The translations under genes and the position numbers were made by a program. Source: Macropodus opercularis (lineage: Eukaryota > Chordata > Actinopteri > Anabantiformes > Osphronemidae). Taken from it: a stretch of DNA of 64,000 nt. The notes beneath the pieces are model-generated. The model worked only from the letters and a program-made list of their open reading frames with translations, did not search any database and had not been told where the DNA came from. Of the stretch, positions 56,761-64,000 are shown piece after piece. The stretch is taken from the NCBI GenBank assembly GCA_030770545.1, contig CM061097.1, positions 18,556,501-18,620,500 on the forward strand, read 5' to 3'. Positions within the stretch are counted from its first letter, which is position 1; the number at the start of each line of letters is the position of its first letter.

Positions 56761-57430
56761 AGCGACACTGCTGATTCCTTCAGCAGGACGAGTAGCCAAA
56801 CTGCAGTTCATTCTGAGCAAGAGGTCTCCCTCCCTGCTCACGTGCATAATAAAACCTGAGCTCATGACTCAAAGACCCGACTGACTGAAACACGGTTTGA
56901 CAGACTGATCATGAGATATGTCTGATGTTTCTTGTTGATGTTGTTGTTATATAATGTAATAATTTCCCATCTTAGCTCAATGATGTAATCTTAAACCCAA
57001 GCAAGGAGGAGCTGCTTGTTATTGGTGACAGGTTCAGCTGTTCCAGACTGAATGTGGTGTTTTTGTTGTAAACCTGGATCTCACCCTAACAACTTGGGTT
57101 CCCTCTGTCTAGGCACCGCAGCAGTGGACGTCATCACACCAACCACCTCTCTAACGTTAGTAACTTTCTCCCACATGCTCTGTTAATATGAGAGGAGGGT
57201 GTGGAGTCGGATTAATGCTTAATCTGTGCATTAATACCCCCATTGCTTTGAGTCCACCTCAAACCACAGCTGCGATGTATGTGTTGCACTTTTGTCTATG
57301 TGCCTCTCAGCTATCTGCTCTCAGGTTAAAGCTGCAGTAACTGTCCAGGCACTAGAGTGATCTGGACACAGAGGATCCTCATCCAGGATCGTGTAGAGGA
57401 AAGACCATAAAAAATGAAATAAAAATAGAT
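56761..57430. other. no gene recognised; copy of 20761-21426
   Basis: Near-identical to the first copy with small indels. No LTR ends seen. Confidence 0.45.
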
Positions 57431-57804
57431 TCAATTTTCAATTCAATTCATTTCAACTTTATTTATATAGCGCCAATTCACAACAAGAACACGACAACAA
57501 AACAAGCAGCAACAGAACACAGGCAGGATGGTTGGACCAGCAACTGAACACTGGAGACACACGGCTCTGAGTCTGACGATACCTGGAGATGAGAATAGAG
57601 AGAGAGACAGAAAGAGAGAAGCACAATTACAACAGAAAGGAGACAAAGTCACGTGTGGACATGGAGGCAAGTTAGTGGATACAAGAAATCGAAAAGTAGA
57701 GGAGCTCAGTGAATGAAGGACGTCCCCCAGCATCTACGTCTATAGCAGCTTAACTAAGAGATGGTTCAGAGTGACCCGAACCATCTTTAACTATGCGCTT
57801 TGCC
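57431..57804 (-). mobile_element. LINE 3' end, antisense copy 2
   Basis: Same extent, internal deletion and junction with the satellite as 21427-21800. Confidence 0.65.
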
Positions 57805-60800
57805 ATCACAGAGAGGAGACTTGTTGGCTCTCGCCTCAACAATGAGTTAGTGTTACAGGTTCAGAGGTTCATCATAAAATACTGTGATGTAAATGCGGTT
57901 TGTATGTGATATACGAGATGGTTCATAACACTGTACTCACTGTGAACAAAGCATCCGCTGTCCACCTCCTGTCCCGAACATCAGGCGGGAATCCAGTCCT
58001 CCTTTTTCTGTTTAGAGGAACCTTTCCCTTGTGCCGCCTGTAACCCTCAGTCTGGACTCAGGCGTCAGTCGGCAGACTGTCCGTCCCACTTCTGACACCA
58101 AGATGTCGTGGAAAAACCTTCTTCTTGTGACAAATGCTGGAACATAGTGAGAAAACTAGAGGAGCATGTTGGTGTAATGAACCAGCTCAATGTTTAGTAC
58201 GTGCTGGCATGAGGAAGACATCCTACAGCGAACCACTGTCTTCTGATGGATGTTAACACCAGAGCTTCTTATATATTGTAACACAATGGTTTAGCCACCC
58301 CTCGCATGCTACCTGCTGTCTAAACGCATGTTCCATTTGGCCAACAGACCAACCTGGTAAAGCTTCTAACTTCCCCATTTTGTTCCCTGTGGTTGTGTAG
58401 ATTCACTTGGGCCGGTGCTTAAACTTTCAATGGGCTTATCATTCACACAGGGGTTTTCACTCACACTGATCTTCCCATCTCATCTTATGGTTGGACCTTA
58501 TCACACATACTCTAACTTTGGGTGACTCTCTTCAGCCAGGTAGTTTGTATGACACATTGGTTCAGAGCAACGTACCCTGTAGTGTGCTTATCAGCAATGC
58601 ACACGGGACACTGAAGGAGTCATCGCAAAGCTTATGATGTTAGTATATCAGTCATACGCCCATTTTTTTCAGATGGGACATCCCTAGATGTATGAATGCT
58701 CTAAAACATAAAATCAACTCAAATAAAACTAAATACAAGCTAGGTTTACCACAAAGTGACACAAATGAAGACAAACTAAATTGTGGTTTTAAAACATAGG
58801 CCTCAATGTTGCTGAACATTTTCTTACACATGTGGTTGATTCTCTTTAAACCCATGAATGACTTACACAAGGTCAGACTTCAGTATTCGTAATATTCTAG
58901 ATGTAACTTCACTGTAACACTGACCACTAAAGAAATTACAGAACGCGTCAGGTGACTAAACCATTTCACAGAGCTACACACACATTCTTCACCTACACAT
59001 AGTTGCTTCAGAACACTGGACTCACTCTGAATGGAGCGTCCGCTGTCTGCCTCCTGTCCCGGATGTCAGGCGGGAATCCAGTCCTGTTTCTGTGGAGCAG
59101 GTGGAACTTTTCCATGGTGTCGGCTGTAACCATCAGTCTGGACTCAGGCGCCGGTCAGCAGACTGTCCATCACGCTTTTATACTAAAAAAAATAAAACCA
59201 ATATAAATCAAATTAATTAAAATACAAGCTAAGTTCAACACAAAGTCACGTGTAAGCAGACACAGAAGTTTTAAAGCTATGCCCAAATCAATGCTTTGCC
59301 CCAACCTACAGGGAACTCCTGTAATCTGTTAATACCCAAAGCATCTATTCCATACAGCTGCACTTTCAGTCTAAAACCAGTTAACTAATGATCAGTAGCC
59401 TGAGCATCACAGAGAGGAGACTTGTTGGCTCTCGCCTCAACAATGAGTTAGTGTTATAGGTTCAGAGTTTAATCGTAAAATACTGTGATGTAATTTCAGT
59501 TTGTATGTGATATAAAAGATGGTTCATAACACTGTACTCACTGTGAACAAAGCATCCGCTGTCCGCCTCCTGTCCCGGATGTCAGGCGGGAATCCAGTCC
59601 TGTTTCTGTGGAGCAGGTGGAACTTTTCCCTGGTGTCGGCTGTAACCATCAGTCTGGACTCAGGCGCCGGTCAGCAGACTGTCCATCACACGTTTATACT
59701 ACAAAATAAAACCAATACAAATCAAATTAATTAAAATATAAGCTAAGTTCAACACAAAGTTATATGTAAGAAGACACAGAAGTTTTAAAGCTATGCCCAA
59801 ATCAATGCTTTGCCCCAACCTACAGGGAACTACTGTAAACTGTTAATACCCAAAGCATCTATTCCATACAGCTGCACTTTCAGTCTAAAACCTGTTAACT
59901 AATGATCAGTAGCCTGAGCATCACTGAGAGGAGACTTGTTGGCTCTCGCCTCAACAATGAGTTAGTGTTATAGGTTCAGAGGTTCATCGTAAAATACTGT
60001 GATGTAAATGCGGTTTTTATGTGATATACGAGATGGTTCATAACACTGTACTCACTGTGAACAAAGCATCCGCTGTCCGCCTCCTGTCCCGAACATCAGG
60101 CGGGAATCCAGTCCTCCTTTTTATGTTTAGAGGAACCTTTCCCTTGTGCCGACTGTAACCCTCAGTCTGGACTCAGGCGTCAGTCGGCAGACTGTCCGTC
60201 CCACTTCTGACACCAAGATGTCGTGGAAAAAGCTTCTTCAAATGCTGGAACATACTGAGAAAACTATAGGAGCATGTTGGTGTAATGAACCAGCTCAACG
60301 TTTAGTACGTGCTGGCATGAGGAAGACATCCTACAGCGAACCACTGTCTTCTGATGGATGTTAACACCAGAGCTTCTTATATATTGTAACACAATGGTTT
60401 AGCCACCCCTCGCATGCTACCTGCTGTCTAAAAACATGTTCCATTTGGCCAACAGACCAACCTGGTAAAGCTTTTAACTTCCCCATTTTGTTCCCTGTGG
60501 TTGTGTAGATTCACTTGGGCCGGTGCTTAAACTTTCAATGGGCTTATCATTCACACAGGGGTTTTCACTCACACTGATCTTCCCATCTCATCGTATGGTT
60601 GGACCTTATCACACATACTCTAACTTTGGGAGACTCTCTTCAGCCAGGTAGTTTGTATGACACATTGGTTCAGAGCAACGTACCCTGTAGTGTGCTTATC
60701 AACAATGCACACGGGACACTGAAGGAGTCATCGCAAAGCTTATGATGTTATTATATCAGTCATACGCCCATTTTATTCAGATGGGACATCCCTACATGTA

Positions 60801-62947
60801 TGAATGCTCTAAAACATAAAATCAACTCAAATAAAACTAAATACAAGCTAGGTTTACCACAAAGTGACACAAATGAAGACAAACTAAATTATGGTTTTAA
60901 AACATAGGCCACAATGTTGCTGAACATTTTCTTACACATGTGGTTGATTCTCTTTAAACCCATGAATGACTTACACAAGGTAAGACTTCAGTATTCGTAA
61001 TATCCTACATGTAACTTCACTGTAACACTGACCACTAAAGAAATTACAGAACGCGTCAGGTGACTAAACCATTTCACAGAGCTACACACACATTCTTCAC
61101 CTACACATAGTTGCTTCAGAACACTGGACTCACTCTGAATGGAGCGTCCGCTGTCTGCCTCCTGTCCCTGATGTCAGGCGGGAATCCAGTCCTGGTTCTG
61201 TGGAGCAGGTGGAACTTTTCCCTGGTGTCGGCTGTAACCATCAGTCTGGACTTAGGCGCCGGTCAGCAGACTGTCAATCACGCTTTTATGCTAAAAAATA
61301 AAACCAATACAAATCAAATTAATCAAAATTCAAGCTAAGTTCAACACAAAGTTATATGTAAGAAGACACAGAAGTTTTAAAGCTATGCCCAAATCAATGC
61401 TTTGCCCCAACCTACAGGGAACTCCTGTAATCTGTTAATACCCAAAGCATCTATTCCATACAGCTGCACTTTCGTTCTAAAACCTGTTAACTAATGGTCT
61501 GCAGCCTGAGCATCACTGAGAGGAGACTTGTTGGCTCTCGCCTCAACAATGACTTAGTGTTACAGGTTCAGAGGTTCATCGTAAAATACTGTGATGTAAA
61601 TGCCGTTTTTTATGTGATATACGAGATGGTTCATAACACTGTACTCACTGTGAACAAAGCATCCGCTGTCCGCCTCCTGTCCCGAACATCAGGCGGGAAT
61701 CCAGTCCTCCTTTTTCTGTTTAGAGGAACCTTTCCCTTGTGCCGACTGTAACCCTCAGTCTGGACTCAGGCGTCAGTCGGCAGACTGTCCGTCCCACTTC
61801 TGACACCAAGATGTCGTGGAAAAACCTTCTTCAAATGCTGGAACATACTGTGAAAACTAGAGGAGCATGTTGGTGTAATGAACCAGCTCAATGTTTAGTA
61901 CGTGCTGGCATGAGGAAGACATCCTACAGCGAACCACTGTCTTCTGATGGATGTTAACACCAGAGCTTCTTATATATTGTAACACAATGGTTTAGCCACC
62001 CCTCGCATGCTACCTGCTGTCTAAACGCATGTTCCATTTGGCCAACAGACCAACCTGGTAAAGCTTCTAACTTCCCCATTTTGTTCCCTGTGGTTGTGTA
62101 GATTCACTTGGGCCGGTGCTTAAACTTTCAATGGGCTTATCATTCACACAGGGGTTTTCACTCACACTGATCTTCCCATCTCATCGTATGGTTGGACCTT
62201 ATCACACATACTCTAACTTTGGGAGACTCTCTTCAGCCAGGTAGTTTGTATGACACATTGGTTCAGAGCAACGTACCCTGTAGTGTGCTTATCAGCAATG
62301 CACACGGGACACTGAAGGAGTCATCGCAAAGCTTATGATGTTATTATATCAGTCATACGCCCATTTTATTTAGATGGGACATACCTAGATGTATGAATGC
62401 TCTAAAACATAAAATCAACTCAAATAAAACTAAATACAAGCTAGGTTTACCACAAAGTGACACAAATGAAGACAAACTAAAATACAGAATTGAAACATAG
62501 GCCACAATGTTGCTGAACATTTTTTTACGCATGTGGTTGATTCTCTTTAAACCCATGAATGACTTACACAAGGTAAGACTTCAGTATTCGTAATATTCTA
62601 CATGTAAGTTCACTGTAACTTTCACTGACCACTAAAGAAATTACAGAACGCGTCAGGTGACTAAACCATTTCACAGAGCTACACACACATTCTTCACCTA
62701 CACATAGTTGCTTCAGAACACTGGACTCACTCTGAATGGAGCGTCCGCTGTCTGCCTCCTGTCCCGGATGTCAGGCGGGAATCCAGTCCTGTTTCTGTGG
62801 AGCAGGTGGAACTTTTCCCTGGTGTCGGCTGTAACCATCAGTCTGGACTCAGGCGCCGGTCAGCAGACTGTCCATCACGCTTTTATACTAAAAAAATAAA
62901 ACCAATATTAATCAAATTAATCAAAATACAAGCTAAGTTTAACACAA
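57805..62947 (+). repeat. satellite array G, longest array
   Basis: Cores in order: beta (57925), alpha (59003), hybrid beta/alpha (59519), beta (60050), alpha (61111), beta (61640), alpha (62708). The hybrid begins as beta (GGTTCATAACACTGTACTCA) and changes to alpha (CCGGATGTCAGGCGGG, GTTTCTGTGGAGCAGG), adding an extra half unit of about 520 bp. The last alpha runs into the promoter block at 62948, exactly as in array A. Confidence 0.9.
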
Positions 62948-63405
62948 ATGCTAAAGTCAGACATGCTGGGAAAAAACGCTACAAGTGGCCGCGTACAGGG
63001 CAGACGCTGCCCCCTCGTGGACAAATACAGGAATGATCCTCCGTGACAGTTTTCTAGTGTGACACCTGACTTGATCGGTTTTCGTTTCAATAAGGTGAAC
63101 ACTCTAATGTTTTAATAGAGCACGTCAAAAAGAAAACATGGAAAAAGGTAGCAAACACTGACATGATAAGTAGTTTTTCAGGCGAAATAAAAAACCAATA
63201 GTAACCAGATCACAATAGTAAAAAGAACGTCACAATACACGCAATAAGCAGTTCAAGACATTTCTCAACTGATCAGAAAGTATAGCACAAACAATATACA
63301 AACATTTTATCTCAGCTGTAAATTGTCTTACCTCTGTCTCTCTGTCTTCGTGGAAATGATATGACTGGTACCAGGTTCGTCTGTTTAGCCGACACCACAG
63401 TTACG

Positions 63406-63413
63406 TGACGTCA
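63406..63413 (+). promoter_or_regulatory. CRE palindrome TGACGTCA (copy 3)
   Basis: Followed by the CCAAT box at 63446-63450 and exon 1 at 63530, with the same spacing as the other copies. Confidence 0.6.
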
Positions 63414-63529
63414 TCAACGGCCGATCTAGCTGTTGATATTCTGAGCCAATCAGATTCAAACTCCCACGTAACCATGACGACCATGACGCAGAGGTACTCG
63501 GGAAAAACGTTGCGTCGATAACATCCAAT

Positions 63530-63626
63530 ATGGCGGCGTCCGGAACTAGCACACGCGCTACTCTTTCAGAAAAATGTAAAGTTATAGCAACCGACAGAGA
63601 AGGAGTAAAAGCTGAACGCTGGGCAG
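63530..63626 (+). CDS. first coding exon of the multicopy gene (copy 3)
   Basis: ATG inside CAATATGGCGGCG, MAASGTSTRATLSEK, 97 nt, donor GCAG|GTAGGT. One change near the end (Ser to Arg, CGC for AGC before Trp). The rest of the gene would lie beyond the window. That all three copies keep start, frame and donor favours function or very recent duplication. Confidence 0.5.
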
Positions 63627-64000
63627 GTAGGTGGCCTCCTCAGTGAAATGTTTACTGTGTACAGTAGCGCTGCTAGATGGTTGAATACACAATATGTAAA
63701 GCTAAAGTAGCAATGTCGCTAACAAGCTAACCTAAGGCTAACTGCTGACAATATTTACACAACCACTGTAAAACAAGGTTTGGACCATTTTGTTAGCAGT
63801 GTTTAACCAGACTGTGTTTCAGTTGTACATGTGTCCTTCCACAGAAGTGTGGTAGATAATTAATAACGATTTAAATGTTCAAAATTCAATCCTGAATTAC
63901 TGTATTAAATGAATGAATCAATGAAATCTTTTTTGCCTTTATTTCATAACTAATGCCTGAATGTGTTACAAGTTAGCAACGTGCTCTGGTTTGTACTATG
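63627..64000. other. intron-like sequence of the promoter block, copy 3
   Basis: Matches 9656-10030 with few differences. No further feature before the window ends. Confidence 0.5.

Overview
This window is nuclear DNA of a ray-finned fish, most likely a percomorph teleost. The clues are spliced exon fragments of a vertebrate phosphodiesterase, a Tc1-type transposon of the common fish type, a tRNA-derived SINE ending in CCATTTA repeats, teleost LINE 3' ends, and class I (gammaretrovirus-like) endogenous retroviruses with a tRNA-Leu primer site. There is no complete host gene. The species cannot be named from the sequence.

The window is a mosaic of segmental duplications. (1) Integrase remnant, env start, LINE 3' end, PDE9A-like exons and satellite start at 0.84-6.4 kb recur at 43.5-49.5 kb. 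(2) A block with a CRE/CCAAT/YY1 promoter and a 97-nt first coding exon occurs three times (exon 1 at 9559, 35877 and 63530, about 26-28 kb apart), each time directly after a satellite unit. (3) A block at 12.1-13.4 kb recurs at 38.0-39.3 and 51.2-52.5 kb; the last two copies continue to 40.9 and 53.96 kb. (4) An antisense retroviral pol remnant plus LINE tail at 19.4-21.8 kb recurs at 55.65-57.8 kb. (5) An antisense env-start fragment occurs at 25.3, 30.9 and 34.5 kb. (6) A GC-rich dispersed repeat occurs at 23.2-25.1 and 29.4-30.9 kb.

Region by region: 0-0.84 kb end of a retroviral pol and env start; 0.84-4.05 kb duplicated spacer, second integrase and LINE tail; 4.05-5.4 kb PDE9A-like exons; 5.7-8.98 kb satellite of about 1.6 kb per unit; 8.98-13.43 kb promoter/exon-1 block; 13.43-19.37 kb ERV-B (partial LTR, leader, gag, pro, RT split by a SINE, RNase H, integrase), all frame-broken; 19.4-21.8 kb antisense ERV2 and LINE; 21.8-35.3 kb satellite pieces, GC-rich repeats, env fragments and a 51-bp minisatellite; 35.3-40.9 kb second promoter block; 41.36-43.41 kb solo LTR holding a second, longer solo LTR; 43.5-49.5 kb second copy of the 0.84-6.4 kb block; 49.5-50.9 kb antisense ERV-C (LTR, primer site, gag start); 50.9-54.2 kb third spacer block; 54.5 kb Tc1 deletion derivative; 54.9-57.8 kb antisense ERV2 and LINE; 57.8-62.95 kb longest satellite array; 62.95-64 kb third promoter block.

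No retroviral gene here is intact. What may be functional is the repeated promoter/first-exon block. The strongest leads are the satellite-plus-promoter module, the nested solo LTRs with exact target duplications, the expandable repeat in the ERV leader, and the minisatellite with its short precursor in a paralogous block.
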